From CAWDCV01 sp963728125 (GTDB lineage Bacteria; Actinomycetota; Actinomycetes; CAWDCV01): a stretch of 64,000 nucleotides of DNA. The position numbers and the translations under genes are program-made. The stretch spans positions 186,001 through 250,000 of the forward strand of contig CAVSIZ010000013.1 of NCBI GenBank assembly GCA_963728125.1, in the 5' to 3' direction. Below, in pieces: positions 36,574 to 45,262 of this stretch. Numbering within the stretch: position 1 is the stretch's first letter; the number at the start of each line of letters is the position of its first letter. Under the pieces are notes generated by a model. It had not been told where the DNA came from and searched no databases. It saw nothing but the letters and a program-made list of their open reading frames with translations.

Positions 36574-38949
36574 TCACCCGTCGGACGACGCAGTGGCGCT
36601 CTGTGTGACATCTCGGAGGTCGACCTCGACCGTGAACCCTGTTCCCTCGTTCGGCAGGTGCAGATTGTCCCCGCCCACGCCGTGGAGGACGAGCTCGAAG
36701 GCACGGCGCGCGAACTCTGGGTAGCCATCGCCCTCGACATCGGCCTGCACGGTCAGCCGATTCGCGCGTCGCGTCACCGTGAACGTTGTGCGGTAGCGCG
36801 CTCCCTCGCCGGCAGCGAACGTGAGGCCGTCGTCCTCCTGCAGCATCGAGACGTACGTGCCGTCTCGCTCCGGCACGAACAGGTGCAGCTCGATCACGGA
36901 CGGGTGGTAGCCGGCCGTGGACGCGGGTGCATCCGGCCAGAGGGGGATGACCGCACCGCCTCGCGCGTAGATGGGGATCCGCTCCATGGGCGTTGGTGCA
37001 ACGAGGTAGCGGCCGCCGCCGACCAGCTCACCGGTGTGCCAGTCGTACCAGCTGCCCGCGGGCAGGTAGACCTGGCGCGACGTGGTGCCGGGCGCGATAA
37101 CAGGCGCGACCAGCAGGTCGCTGCCGAGCAGGTACTCGTCGTCGATGTCGCGCACTGTGGGGTCGTCCTGGTAATCGAAGACGAGCGGTCGCTGCACCGG
37201 TTCTCCGGTCTGCGCCGCCCCGAGGAACGCTGCATACAGGTACGGCATCAGCCGGTACCGCAATCGAATCGCATCCCGGACGATGCCCAGCACGACGTCG
37301 CCCCAGGCCCAGGCGTACTGGTCGACGTTGCCAAGCTCGGAGTGGTTGCGAAAGAACGGGGTCAGGGCGCCGTACTGCATCCACCGCAGATACAGCTCGG
37401 CATTGGAGTTGCCGGCGAAGCCCCCGACATCGGCCCCGACGAAGGCCTGCCCGGAGACGCCAAGTCCTGCCGCCATGGGCAGACTCACCCACAGGTGATC
37501 CCATCGCGACAGGTTGTCGCCCATCCAGTTGGCGGCGTAGCGCTGGATGCCGGCGAAGCCCGCGCGCGACAGCACGAACGTCCGCTTGTCGGGCATGGCG
37601 TCGAGCAGACCCTTCTTGGTGCCCATCGCCATCAGCAGCGCGTACTGATTGTGGAAGCGCTCGTGCGAGTAGCGCCCCTTGCCGAAGCGCATCGCCTCGG
37701 ACGGGATCCGGCCGGTGGCCGGCTCGTTCATGTCGTTCCAGATGCCAGCGAGCCCGGACTGCACATGAGTGGCGTTCAGGGTTCCCCACCAGGTGCGCGC
37801 CTCCTCGGTGGCGAAGTCCGGGAACGCGGTGTCGCCGGGCCACACCTGGCCGATGTAGACCGCGCCGCCCTCGGTGCGGCACAGCAGGTCGAGTTCCATC
37901 GCCTGGTCGAACACCCAGTAGCCGGGTTCGTACTTCACGCCCGGGTCGACGATCGTGATGACCCGAAAACCCTGCTCCGACAGTACTTTCAGCATCCCGT
38001 TGACATCTGGGAAGGCCTCGGTGTCCCAGGTGAAGACGCGGTACCCATCCATGTACTCGATGTCGAGCCACAGCGCGTCGCACGGGATGTCGTGGTCTCG
38101 ATGCCGGTGGGCGATCCGCTCGATGGCTTCCTGCGTGTAATGGAACCAGCGGCACTGGTGATACCCCAGCGACCACAGGGGCGGTGGGTCGATGCGACCC
38201 GTGAGCCAGGTGTACGACTCCAAGATCTCGCGCATGCCAGGACCGGCGAATACGTACTCGGTGTATTGCCCGCCAAGGAACGTGATGCGGTATTCCTCGG
38301 CGGGGGAGAACTCGTACTCACCGCGGTAGCCGTTGTCGACGAACGACGCGGCCATCGGGCCGGCGGGGTACGTGTGGTGGTAGAAGAACGGGATCGAGAC
38401 GTAGTACGGGTCGAAGTCGATGCTCATCCGATCCGGCCCGGATGTCGGGTCAAGTACGTCGGTGTTCCATAGCGTGAAGTCTCGGCCCTTGCGGTTGCCC
38501 GGACCGGTCTTCTCACCGAGGCCGTAGAACGCGTCTTCCTGCCGGCAGCGGCGGCGGACCGTGAAGGCGTCGTTGAGAGTGGCGTACGCCCACGGCTGAC
38601 CGTCGTCATCGAGTGCTGTCTCGACGACGACGCTGCCGTCGCTGCGATGCACATCGAGTCGGAACGGATCGAGCCCGAGCGTGACGACGAGTGCTGACGT
38701 CTTCAGCCGTACTGCGCTCTCGTCCCGATCGATCTGGAACGACACCCGGTCGGCCAGCGGATCGACGCAGACTGCGTACGTCGGCTGCGTATCGAACTCG
38801 CCGGCTCGGCTGATCGAGATCCGGACGATGTCGGTGCGAACGACATCGACCCGTAGCTTCTCGTCGAGCAGCTCAGCCTCTAGCCCGTGCTCCGTCTCAT
38901 CGACGGACGACAGTCGCTCGACTCGGCGAAAGTGGTCGGTCTGCATCAT
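36574..38949 (-). CDS. Glycoside hydrolase family 31 (alpha-glucosidase/alpha-xylosidase)
   Basis: A 791-residue GH31 enzyme. The catalytic nucleophile motif is GIWNDMNEPA; WLDIEYMDGYRVFTWD marks the substrate-binding barrel loop. An N-terminal beta-sandwich precedes the TIM barrel and C-terminal beta domains follow. No signal peptide is present, so it probably acts on imported alpha-glucosides or isoprimeverose. ATG 38949 and ATG 38946 are adjacent alternatives. Its promoter region overlaps the start of the divergent serine hydrolase gene. Confidence 0.93.
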   Translation of the reverse strand: MMQTDHFRRVERLSSVDETEHGLEAELLDEKLRVDVVRTDIVRISISRAGEFDTQPTYAVCVDPLADRVSFQIDRDESAVRLKTSALVVTLGLDPFRLDVHRSDGSVVVETALDDDGQPWAYATLNDAFTVRRRCRQEDAFYGLGEKTGPGNRKGRDFTLWNTDVLDPTSGPDRMSIDFDPYYVSIPFFYHHTYPAGPMAASFVDNGYRGEYEFSPAEEYRITFLGGQYTEYVFAGPGMREILESYTWLTGRIDPPPLWSLGYHQCRWFHYTQEAIERIAHRHRDHDIPCDALWLDIEYMDGYRVFTWDTEAFPDVNGMLKVLSEQGFRVITIVDPGVKYEPGYWVFDQAMELDLLCRTEGGAVYIGQVWPGDTAFPDFATEEARTWWGTLNATHVQSGLAGIWNDMNEPATGRIPSEAMRFGKGRYSHERFHNQYALLMAMGTKKGLLDAMPDKRTFVLSRAGFAGIQRYAANWMGDNLSRWDHLWVSLPMAAGLGVSGQAFVGADVGGFAGNSNAELYLRWMQYGALTPFFRNHSELGNVDQYAWAWGDVVLGIVRDAIRLRYRLMPYLYAAFLGAAQTGEPVQRPLVFDYQDDPTVRDIDDEYLLGSDLLVAPVIAPGTTSRQVYLPAGSWYDWHTGELVGGGRYLVAPTPMERIPIYARGGAVIPLWPDAPASTAGYHPSVIELHLFVPERDGTYVSMLQEDDGLTFAAGEGARYRTTFTVTRRANRLTVQADVEGDGYPEFARRAFELVLHGVGGDNLHLPNEGTGFTVEVDLRDVTQSATASSDG

Positions 38950-38988
38950 GTTCCGAAGCTTCGCGCACGGGCCCTAGAGTCGGCGAGC

Positions 38989-39801
38989 GTGCGGGCACTC
39001 GAGGCGGTACAGGACTGGCCGGTCGACACCGTCGCCGTTGCGGTCGTGGCCGCTGACGGGCACGTGCTCGGGGAGTACGGCCCGCAGGAACACGTCTTCG
39101 AGCTCGCCTCGGTGACGAAGCTGCTGACGGCATACGCCGCGCTGATTGCCGTCGAGGAGGGCGCCCTCGGCCTCGACGATCCGGCCGGCCCGCCCGAATC
39201 GACCATTCGGCACCTGCTTGCGCACGCATCCGGGGTGGCCCCTGACGCCCGAACGGTGGTCGCGAAGGTGGGCACGCGGCGCATCTACTCCAACGCTGGG
39301 TTCGAGATCCTCGCCGATGCCGTCGAGGCGGCAACCGGGATGCCGTTCGCGGTATACCTCGGCGCCGGGGTGCTGGAGCCGCTCGGCATGTCCAGCTCGC
39401 AACTCGCTGGATCGCCGGCTGCTGGCGCTCGATCGAGCGTTGCCGACCTACGGCGCTTCGTTGCTGAGCTTCAGCAACCTCGGCTGCTGGCGAGCGGGAC
39501 CGTGCAGGCGGCTACCTCCGTGGCGTTCCCGGGACTCGCGGGCGTGTTGCCGGGCTACGGGCGGCAGGACCCCAACGACTGGGGACTCGGTTACGAGATC
39601 CGTGACGCGAAAGCACCGCACTGGACCGGATCGCAGAGCTCTCCGGGGACCTATGGGCACTTTGGCCGCAGCGGCACTTTCCTGTGGGTCGACCCGGTCG
39701 CCGGCTGTGCCTGCATCTGCCTCACGGACCGCGATTTCGGCGACTGGGCGGTCGACGCCTGGCCGCGACTGACGGACGCGATCCTCCGCGAGGTGTCGTA
39801 A
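38989..39801 (+). CDS. Beta-lactamase-fold serine hydrolase
   Basis: A 270-residue class C beta-lactamase/penicillin-binding-protein-like hydrolase. The catalytic Ser-x-x-Lys is in ELASVTKLLTAYAAL, the Tyr-x-Asn motif is IYSNAGFEILADAV, and a C-terminal HFGRSGTFLWV stands in for the third motif. No signal sequence, so a cytoplasmic esterase or peptidase is more likely than a cell-wall enzyme. GTG 38989 is chosen because the longer frame runs into the divergent GH31 gene. Confidence 0.85.
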   Translation: MRALEAVQDWPVDTVAVAVVAADGHVLGEYGPQEHVFELASVTKLLTAYAALIAVEEGALGLDDPAGPPESTIRHLLAHASGVAPDARTVVAKVGTRRIYSNAGFEILADAVEAATGMPFAVYLGAGVLEPLGMSSSQLAGSPAAGARSSVADLRRFVAELQQPRLLASGTVQAATSVAFPGLAGVLPGYGRQDPNDWGLGYEIRDAKAPHWTGSQSSPGTYGHFGRSGTFLWVDPVAGCACICLTDRDFGDWAVDAWPRLTDAILREVS

Positions 39802-39841
39802 CCTACGATTACGTAACCTACGGAAGCGTAAGGAGCGAGCG

Positions 39842-40777
39842 ATGCGACCCTGGACGCAGATCGAGCTGCTGTCGGAGTTGGAACCCGTGGTCGGTCGCGA
39901 ACTGGACCGCCACCTGAGCGCCGCGCGCGACTGGTTCCCGCACGAGTACGTGCCGTGGAGCGAAGGCAGCAACTTCGATGGCGTTCTTGACGGCGAGGCC
40001 TGGGACCCGTCTCAGTCACGAGTCAGCGAGGTGGCCCGCACCGCGCTCGTCGTCAATCTGCTGACCGAGGACAACCTGCCGAGCTACCACCGCGACATCT
40101 ACGAGTCGTTCGGTATGGATGGTGCCTGGGGGACGTGGATTGGCCGTTGGACGGCCGAGGAGGGACGCCACGGTATCGCGATCCGCGACTATCTCCTGAC
40201 CACCCGTGCCGTCGACCCCGTCGCGCTCGAGCGGGAGCGGATGGTGCACATGACGCAGGGCTTCGCCAGCCCGTACGACCTCGACATGCTGCACACGGTT
40301 GCATATGTCTCGTTCCAAGAACTTGCCACCCGCATCTCCCACCGCAACACCGGTCGCTTCACGCAGGACCCCGTCTGCGAGCAGTTGCTCTCGCGGATCG
40401 CGCAGGACGAGAACCTCCACATGGTCTTCTACCGCAACGTGCTGGCCTCGGCGCTCGAGCTCGCGCCGGACGAGACCATGCAGGCGATCTGGGACGTTGT
40501 CAGCACCTTCCAGATGCCCGGAAACACCATTGACGGCTTCACCCGGCGCTCCGTACAGATCGCCATGGCCGGCATCTACGACCTGCGGATCCACCGCGAC
40601 GAAGTTCTCGCGCCGATCCTGCGGTCATGGGGGGTCTGGGACCGCGCCGGGCTGTCCGGGTCGGGGGAGCAGGCACGCGAGCAGCTCGGGTCCTACTTCG
40701 ACGAGCTCGACCAGCAAGCGAGTCGGTTCGAGGAGCGCCGCGCCGCCCGGCAGGCGCGCACGGCCGCTCGATCATGA
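39842..40777 (+). CDS. Acyl-ACP desaturase (diiron, DesA-like)
   Basis: A 311-residue soluble diiron desaturase. Iron ligands lie in LTEDNLPSYH, TAEEGRHGIAIRDYL (Glu-x-x-His) and QDENLHMVFYRN (Glu-x-x-His), matching the plant/mycobacterial acyl-ACP desaturases DesA1/DesA2. It introduces a double bond into a fatty acyl chain on ACP. The C-terminal helix is basic and alanine-rich. The stop overlaps the ATG of the following SDR gene by 4 bp, so the two are coupled and may act on the same lipid pathway. Confidence 0.92.
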   Translation: MRPWTQIELLSELEPVVGRELDRHLSAARDWFPHEYVPWSEGSNFDGVLDGEAWDPSQSRVSEVARTALVVNLLTEDNLPSYHRDIYESFGMDGAWGTWIGRWTAEEGRHGIAIRDYLLTTRAVDPVALERERMVHMTQGFASPYDLDMLHTVAYVSFQELATRISHRNTGRFTQDPVCEQLLSRIAQDENLHMVFYRNVLASALELAPDETMQAIWDVVSTFQMPGNTIDGFTRRSVQIAMAGIYDLRIHRDEVLAPILRSWGVWDRAGLSGSGEQAREQLGSYFDELDQQASRFEERRAARQARTAARS

Positions 40778-41535
40778 GCAAGCCGCTCAACGGAAAGGTC
40801 GCACTCGTCACCGGCGCATCGTCGGGCATCGGGTGGGCGACGGCCGTCGCCTTGGGCGCGGCGGGCGCTGATGTCGCGATAGCCGCGCGTCGAGCGGATC
40901 GCCTCGAGGAGCTGCACAAACAGCTTGTTGAGGGCGGGGTACGGGCGAGTGCGCTCGACCTCGACGTCGCGTCGGAGGAGGCTTGCCGCGCCGCCGTGCA
41001 GGACTGCGTCGATGAGTTCGGCGCTCTCGACGTGCTCGTCAACAACGCCGGAGTGATGCTGCTCGGCACCATCGAGGACGCAGACACCGAGGACTGGCGT
41101 CGGATGATGGATACCAACGTGCTCGGGCTGATGTACATGACGCATGCGGCGCTGCCGCACCTGCTGGCATCACGCGGCACCGTGGTGAACGTGTCCTCGG
41201 TCGCCGGTCGCATCGTGTCGAGGGGATCGGGCGTCTACAACGCCAGCAAGTGGGCGGTCAACGCCTTCAGTGAGTCGCTGCGACAGGAGGTCACCGAGCG
41301 CGGCGTCCGCGTCGTCGTCGTCGAGCCCGGGATGGTCGCGACCGAGCTGCGCACCCACATCACACAAGCTGCTGCTCGAGAACGCTCCGAGGCACGGGCG
41401 CAGGCGATGCGTCAGCTGCACTCCGAAGACATCGCCGCAGCTGTCGTTTACGCGGCGACGCAGCCGGACCACGTCGTCGGTGAACGAGATCCTCATCCGC
41501 CCGACGGATCAGTCCCAGTGAATCCCGGCAGGTAG
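40774..41535 (+). CDS. Short-chain dehydrogenase/reductase with C-terminal frameshift
   Basis: An SDR of the YdfG-like clade: TGASSGIG near the N-terminus, NNAGVMLLG, and the active-site YNASK. The reading frame ends GERDPHPPDGSVPVNPGR at 41535, but the +1 frame from about 41477 encodes SVNEILIRPTDQSQ followed by stop at 41521, the usual ending of this family. One extra base near 41476 therefore replaces the last residues (error or mutation). The catalytic core is intact. The ATG overlaps the desaturase stop by 4 bp. The 3' end overlaps the convergent UbiB-type kinase gene. Confidence 0.88.
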   Translation: MSKPLNGKVALVTGASSGIGWATAVALGAAGADVAIAARRADRLEELHKQLVEGGVRASALDLDVASEEACRAAVQDCVDEFGALDVLVNNAGVMLLGTIEDADTEDWRRMMDTNVLGLMYMTHAALPHLLASRGTVVNVSSVAGRIVSRGSGVYNASKWAVNAFSESLRQEVTERGVRVVVVEPGMVATELRTHITQAAARERSEARAQAMRQLHSEDIAAAVVYAATQPDHVVGERDPHPPDGSVPVNPGR

Positions 41536-42812
41536 CGGCGTAGTTCCGGACCGATGCGCACGGTTGCGTCGAGCTGGCACAGCACACCGATGCACCCGAG
41601 CCACACGCGATGCGTGAACAGGTGCTCGGCGGGCATCGACAGCTGCAGTGCAACGGCAAAGTCCGGGTTGCGCGGGTCGTTGACGCGACCGAATTCTGCG
41701 CGCAACCAGTCGCGGGTGAAGTGAAAGACCTCGTGCCGCGCCGGTTCGGTGAACGGTGCGAGGTAGTCGGCCAGCTTGCGCGCGTCCACCGTGCGTCCGG
41801 GTGCGAGAAACCCTTCGTCCCGCAAGCCGCGCAAGATGTCCGTCTCGTCGCCGCGCATCAACACCGAGATGAGACGTCCAAATGTGGTCGGCATCCCCTC
41901 GGGCATCTCGAGAGTGGAGCCGAAGTCGAGCACACCGAGCCGACCGTCCGGCGTGATACGGAAGTTGCCCGGATGCGGGTCGCTGTGCAGCAGACGGGCA
42001 CGCGTCGGACCGCCGAGGACGAAGCGCTGATAGAGCAGGCCCGCGACATCGCGCTCGGCTTGGGGTGCATGCTGCGCCACCTGTGCGATCGGCGTGCCCG
42101 GAAGCCAGTCCGAGACGAGTACGCGAGGCGTTGCAGCGACGACATCGGGGATGACCACGGTGTTGTCGTCTGCGTACGCGGCCGCGAAGCGGCGTTGCGC
42201 TGCGGCCTCGTGCTCGTAGTCCAGTTCCTCGCCGAGTCGCACTCGTAGCTCGCGGATCAATGGCGGCATCGCGAGCCCACGAGCGACCAGAGCTGTCAAC
42301 CGCGACATCGCGGACAGCGTGACGAGATCGGTGGTGATGGCTTCCCGAATGTTCGGGTACTGCACTTTCACCGCGACGTCACGGCCGTCGTGCCACGTAC
42401 CGCGGTGCACCTGCCCGATCGAAGCTGCAGCGACCGGCTCTTGGTTGAGGAAGCCGAAGTTGCTGCGCCACTGCGGGCCCAGATCCTCGCGCAGCACCGA
42501 CTCCACGGTGGCGAACGGCACCGGCGTGCCGTGTTCCTGCAAGCCGGTCAGCGTTTCGCGCCAGGTCTGCTCGGGATCCTGCGGGAACAGCATCTCCACC
42601 GTGGAGAGCAGCTGACCCGCCTTCAGCGCGCCGCCCTTGAGGTCAGCGAGAGTGCGGCGGGTCCGCTCGGCGTTTCGCGCCCTGAGGCTGCGGCGTACCG
42701 CCTCGGGTTCTGCACCAGACAGCCGGCGCAGCCCGCCCTCGAGAGACAGGGCGAGCGCACCCAGCGGCAGCGCGAGCAGCCGCACCGTCCGCGCTACCCG
42801 GGCGCCAATCAC
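41493..42812 (-). CDS. UbiB/ABC1/AarF-family atypical kinase
   Basis: A 439-residue UbiB-family protein. Family hallmarks are the KxGQ motif (LKGGALKAGQLLS), the alanine-rich loop AAASIGQVHRG in place of a normal P-loop, VAVKVQYPNI (Lys), and LLHSDPHPGNF (the metal and catalytic segment). These ATP-binding proteins support isoprenoid-lipid quinone metabolism or lipid handling. The C-terminal region is shorter than in proteobacterial UbiB and no clear membrane helices are visible. Start GTG 42812. Confidence 0.9.
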   Translation of the reverse strand: MIGARVARTVRLLALPLGALALSLEGGLRRLSGAEPEAVRRSLRARNAERTRRTLADLKGGALKAGQLLSTVEMLFPQDPEQTWRETLTGLQEHGTPVPFATVESVLREDLGPQWRSNFGFLNQEPVAAASIGQVHRGTWHDGRDVAVKVQYPNIREAITTDLVTLSAMSRLTALVARGLAMPPLIRELRVRLGEELDYEHEAAAQRRFAAAYADDNTVVIPDVVAATPRVLVSDWLPGTPIAQVAQHAPQAERDVAGLLYQRFVLGGPTRARLLHSDPHPGNFRITPDGRLGVLDFGSTLEMPEGMPTTFGRLISVLMRGDETDILRGLRDEGFLAPGRTVDARKLADYLAPFTEPARHEVFHFTRDWLRAEFGRVNDPRNPDFAVALQLSMPAEHLFTHRVWLGCIGVLCQLDATVRIGPELRRYLPGFTGTDPSGG

Positions 42813-42827
42813 GTGACGAGTCTGGTC

Positions 42828-43249
42828 CTAGGGGAGTGATCCTGGTTCGGCAAGCCATTGGGCAGCCCGGCCAGTGCTTTCAGCGATGGTGTCGAAATCG
42901 CGGTCGTAGTGGAGAACCACGAGATTCTGCAGTTCTGCGGTAGCTGCTACCAAAAGGTCGACTGGCCCGGCTGCGCGATGCGTGCCCCGAGTGGAGAGCA
43001 CACCCTGGATCTCCTCGGCACGCTCGAATACCTGCTCAGGCATGGTCGTGTAGACGAAGGCCCCCCGCAGCAACTCGATGAGTTCATCACGCTCAGACTT
43101 AGACCGAGCCGCGTAAAGGAACTCGAGCTCAACGACTGGGCAGATTGCTACCAGTCCCGCGGTGATCGGTTGCTCCCACCGAGCCCGTACGTCACGAGCT
43201 CGAAAGATCCGAGCAAGAGCGCTCGTATCGACGAGGTACCGGTGAGCAT
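42828..43249 (-). pseudogene. vapC: VapC PIN-domain toxin, start region out of frame
   Basis: The PIN domain is complete in one frame: YLVDTSALARIFRARDVRAR, VVELEFLYAARS, AAGPVDLLVAATAELQNLVV and HYDRDFDTIAEST supply the four acidic metal ligands. The ATG at 43249 (immediately after the vapB stop) is one base out of frame; restoring a C in CACCGG would give MLTRYLVDTSALARI. The only in-frame start upstream is CTG 43253. So the toxin is either broken by a 1-bp deletion, mis-sequenced, or started at CTG. Intact, it would be an RNase acting on tRNA or rRNA. Confidence 0.8.
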
Positions 43250-43453
43250 TCAGTGTCGGGAGTCTGCAAGAAGCTCGTCAAACGCGCCGGCCTCACCAAG
43301 CTCGCCAAGTCGGGCGAGAGCGCGGGCCCGGCGAAGGCGTTCGGCAGTCTCCCGAAGCGCCGTGTTGACGGTGTCCTTCTTCGTCGTGGTGCCGAGGAGG
43401 TCAGCGGCTTCCTCGAGTGCAGCATCGTCGACGTCAACGAGGATCTTCGTCAC
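43250..43453 (-). CDS. vapB: VapB-family antitoxin
   Basis: A 67-residue antitoxin (VTKILVDVDDAALEEAADLL, then GTTTKKDTVNTALRE), the ribbon-helix-helix type VapB of the DUF2191 group, with a C-terminal toxin-binding tail AGAFDELLADSRH. GTG 43453 has AGGAGG upstream. It directly precedes the PIN-domain gene in the usual antitoxin-toxin order. It probably represses its own operon with VapC through the inverted repeat at 43466-43491. Confidence 0.88.
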   Translation of the reverse strand: MTKILVDVDDAALEEAADLLGTTTKKDTVNTALRETAERLRRARALARLGELGEAGAFDELLADSRH

Positions 43454-43465
43454 GACAACCTCCTG

Positions 43466-43491
43466 ATATACCGGATACCTGGTCAGTATAT
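43466..43491. promoter_or_regulatory. Inverted repeat upstream of vapB, candidate operator/promoter
   Basis: ATATAC (43466-43471) pairs with GTATAT (43486-43491) around 14 bp, in an unusually AT-rich patch just upstream of the vapB ribosome-binding site. Ribbon-helix-helix antitoxins bind such sites. Confidence 0.5.
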
Positions 43492-43622
43492 ACACGGCTC
43501 GGCGCGCGCAGCGGCACAAGCACGTAGGTGGTTCCTCCCGTACGTGACAGGCCAATGAAGCGTGCGTCCGGAACCAGTCGACGAAGGATCAGTGCGCCGT
43601 CGGAGCACTCGGCGAGTCGGCG

Positions 43623-44729
43623 TCAGGCCACGCGCTCCAACCCGACGGCCGCAGCGGCACTCTCGAGTGTGTCCAGGCCGAAGGCCTGCACGGGTCCCAG
43701 CACACCCGGTCCCGATGTGCCGTACTCCGCGGCCTGCACGGCACCCCAGGCCAGCAGCTCGGCCGTCAGGTCGTACGGGCTGGGCCCCTGGAGGACCGTC
43801 CGACCGACGACGGCACCTGCCTCGTCCAGCGCTTCGGCGACGGCAAGGGAACGACTGCCGGCTCGTTGCTCCTCACCAGGACCGCCGGTCGACCCCGGCA
43901 CAACCCGTCGCCCTACCTGCTCGATCACGGTGGTTGCACCGGGAACACGGAGCAGCCCCGCCGCGAGCGGTGAGGCCGCGTAGACCAGCGGGCTGTACCT
44001 CCCCGCCCAGCCGAGGTACACGTCAACGTTGCGTAGGCCGGGGTGCAAGGGGGCCAAAAAGAGGTGCTCCGAGCCGGCAATCGACACCGCCTGCCGCTCG
44101 CGACCAGCTACCTCGAAGGTGTGGATTCGCGCTCCGGGACGCTCGTCGCGCAGCGTGCCGTCACGCCATGCGTATCCCGAGTGCAGGAGAACACCAGCCG
44201 CCGAGGCCGCCGTGCCCCCGCTGACGCCGCCTGCTCGGCCGCGCACGAAGTACCCGATCCGCACCGTGGTGGCGTCGGGCGCGTCGCGTAGAGCGAGAGC
44301 AGCGGCCAGGTTGCCGGGTACGAAGTCGTAGCCGAACGCCGGGATGAGCGACGCACCGGTTGCAGCGGCGTAGTCGCTCAGCTCATGGACGATGCGCCGG
44401 ATGAAGGGAGGTTCCCCGGTCGAGTCGAGGTAGATCGCGCCGGCGTCGCACGCGGCCAATACCGCCGGCCAGCCGAATTGAAGGAAGGGGCCGACGGTTG
44501 CGACGAGGACGTCGCGCGGCTCGATGAGCGAGCGAAACGACGTGTCGTCCGACGCATCAACCTGGACGACGTCGAGGCCGCCGCACTCAGCCGCAAGCGT
44601 CGAAAGTCGGTTCCGATTGCGGCCGGCAAGCACCGGTCGAATCTGTCGACGGACCAGCGCGCGTACGACGAGTTCACCGGTGAACCCGGTCGCTCCGAAG
44701 CACACGATTCGTCGGTGTGTGTCTGGCAC
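43623..44729 (-). CDS. Saccharopine dehydrogenase-like NAD(P)-binding protein
   Basis: A 368-residue protein starting VPDTHRRIVCFGATGFTGEL, a Rossmann motif of the saccharopine dehydrogenase / trans-acting enoyl reductase superfamily. It continues with LVATVGPFLQFGWPAVLAAC and YLDSTGEPPFIRRIVHEL. In mycobacteria a relative acts as a trans enoyl reductase in phenolic lipid synthesis; here the substrate is unknown. GTG 44729 is used; the longer frame upstream overlaps the DUF456 gene in a different frame and is not coding. Confidence 0.85.
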   Translation of the reverse strand: MPDTHRRIVCFGATGFTGELVVRALVRRQIRPVLAGRNRNRLSTLAAECGGLDVVQVDASDDTSFRSLIEPRDVLVATVGPFLQFGWPAVLAACDAGAIYLDSTGEPPFIRRIVHELSDYAAATGASLIPAFGYDFVPGNLAAALALRDAPDATTVRIGYFVRGRAGGVSGGTAASAAGVLLHSGYAWRDGTLRDERPGARIHTFEVAGRERQAVSIAGSEHLFLAPLHPGLRNVDVYLGWAGRYSPLVYAASPLAAGLLRVPGATTVIEQVGRRVVPGSTGGPGEEQRAGSRSLAVAEALDEAGAVVGRTVLQGPSPYDLTAELLAWGAVQAAEYGTSGPGVLGPVQAFGLDTLESAAAAVGLERVA

Positions 44730-44779
44730 ATGCCGGACCGTACGCGTACGGCGGCGGCCACCGGGATAGCCGGGCAACG

Positions 44780-45262
44780 TCAGGTGGTGAGCACGGCCGC
44801 CAGCCACACCAGGATCATCGCGATGCCGGCGAACAGTTCGATCAGCACGCCGATACCCACGCCGACGATTGCGGCCATCGTCGAGCGGCCAGCGGGCGCC
44901 AGGGACCGCAGTCTGACGAACTCGGCGAGCAGGATGCCAACCACGCCGCCGATGATGAAGCCGACCACGGGGATGACGAAGAAGCCCACGATCGCGCCGG
45001 CCAAGCCGACCAGCAGCGTCGTGGTAGGTGCGCCGGACTTCTGCACGTTGCGGGCCGGGATGACGTACTTGAGCACGAACGACCCCGCGAGCAGCAGCGT
45101 GCTGATCCCCAACACCAGCCAGCGCACGGTGCCGTCCTCGCTGATGGCCCACAGCAGGGTTGCGGCCCAGATCAGCAGCAGGCCGGGCAAGATCGGCACG
45201 AAGACGCCGATCAGCCCGATGAGCATCACCAGCCCGACAAGGACGGTGTTGTCAGGGCTCAC
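44780..45262 (-). CDS. DUF456 membrane protein
   Basis: A 160-residue membrane protein with four or more spans and the glycine-rich DUF456 motifs: GVFVPILPGLLLIWAATLLW and GFFVIPVVGFIIGGVVGILL. The function of the family is unknown. GTG 45262 overlaps the upstream lyase gene stop by 4 bp, so they are translationally coupled. Confidence 0.88.
   Translation of the reverse strand: MSPDNTVLVGLVMLIGLIGVFVPILPGLLLIWAATLLWAISEDGTVRWLVLGISTLLLAGSFVLKYVIPARNVQKSGAPTTTLLVGLAGAIVGFFVIPVVGFIIGGVVGILLAEFVRLRSLAPAGRSTMAAIVGVGIGVLIELFAGIAMILVWLAAVLTT

Noticed and set aside
38887..38988. N-terminal extension of the serine hydrolase from 38887
   Set aside because: It runs into the divergent GH31 gene; the sequence lacks family similarity.
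43454..43622. A minus-strand frame giving RRLAECSDGALILRRLVPDA between the saccharopine dehydrogenase and vapB genes
   Set aside because: It has no start codon or ribosome-binding site, follows directly on a stop codon, and matches no family I recognise; it may be a gene remnant.
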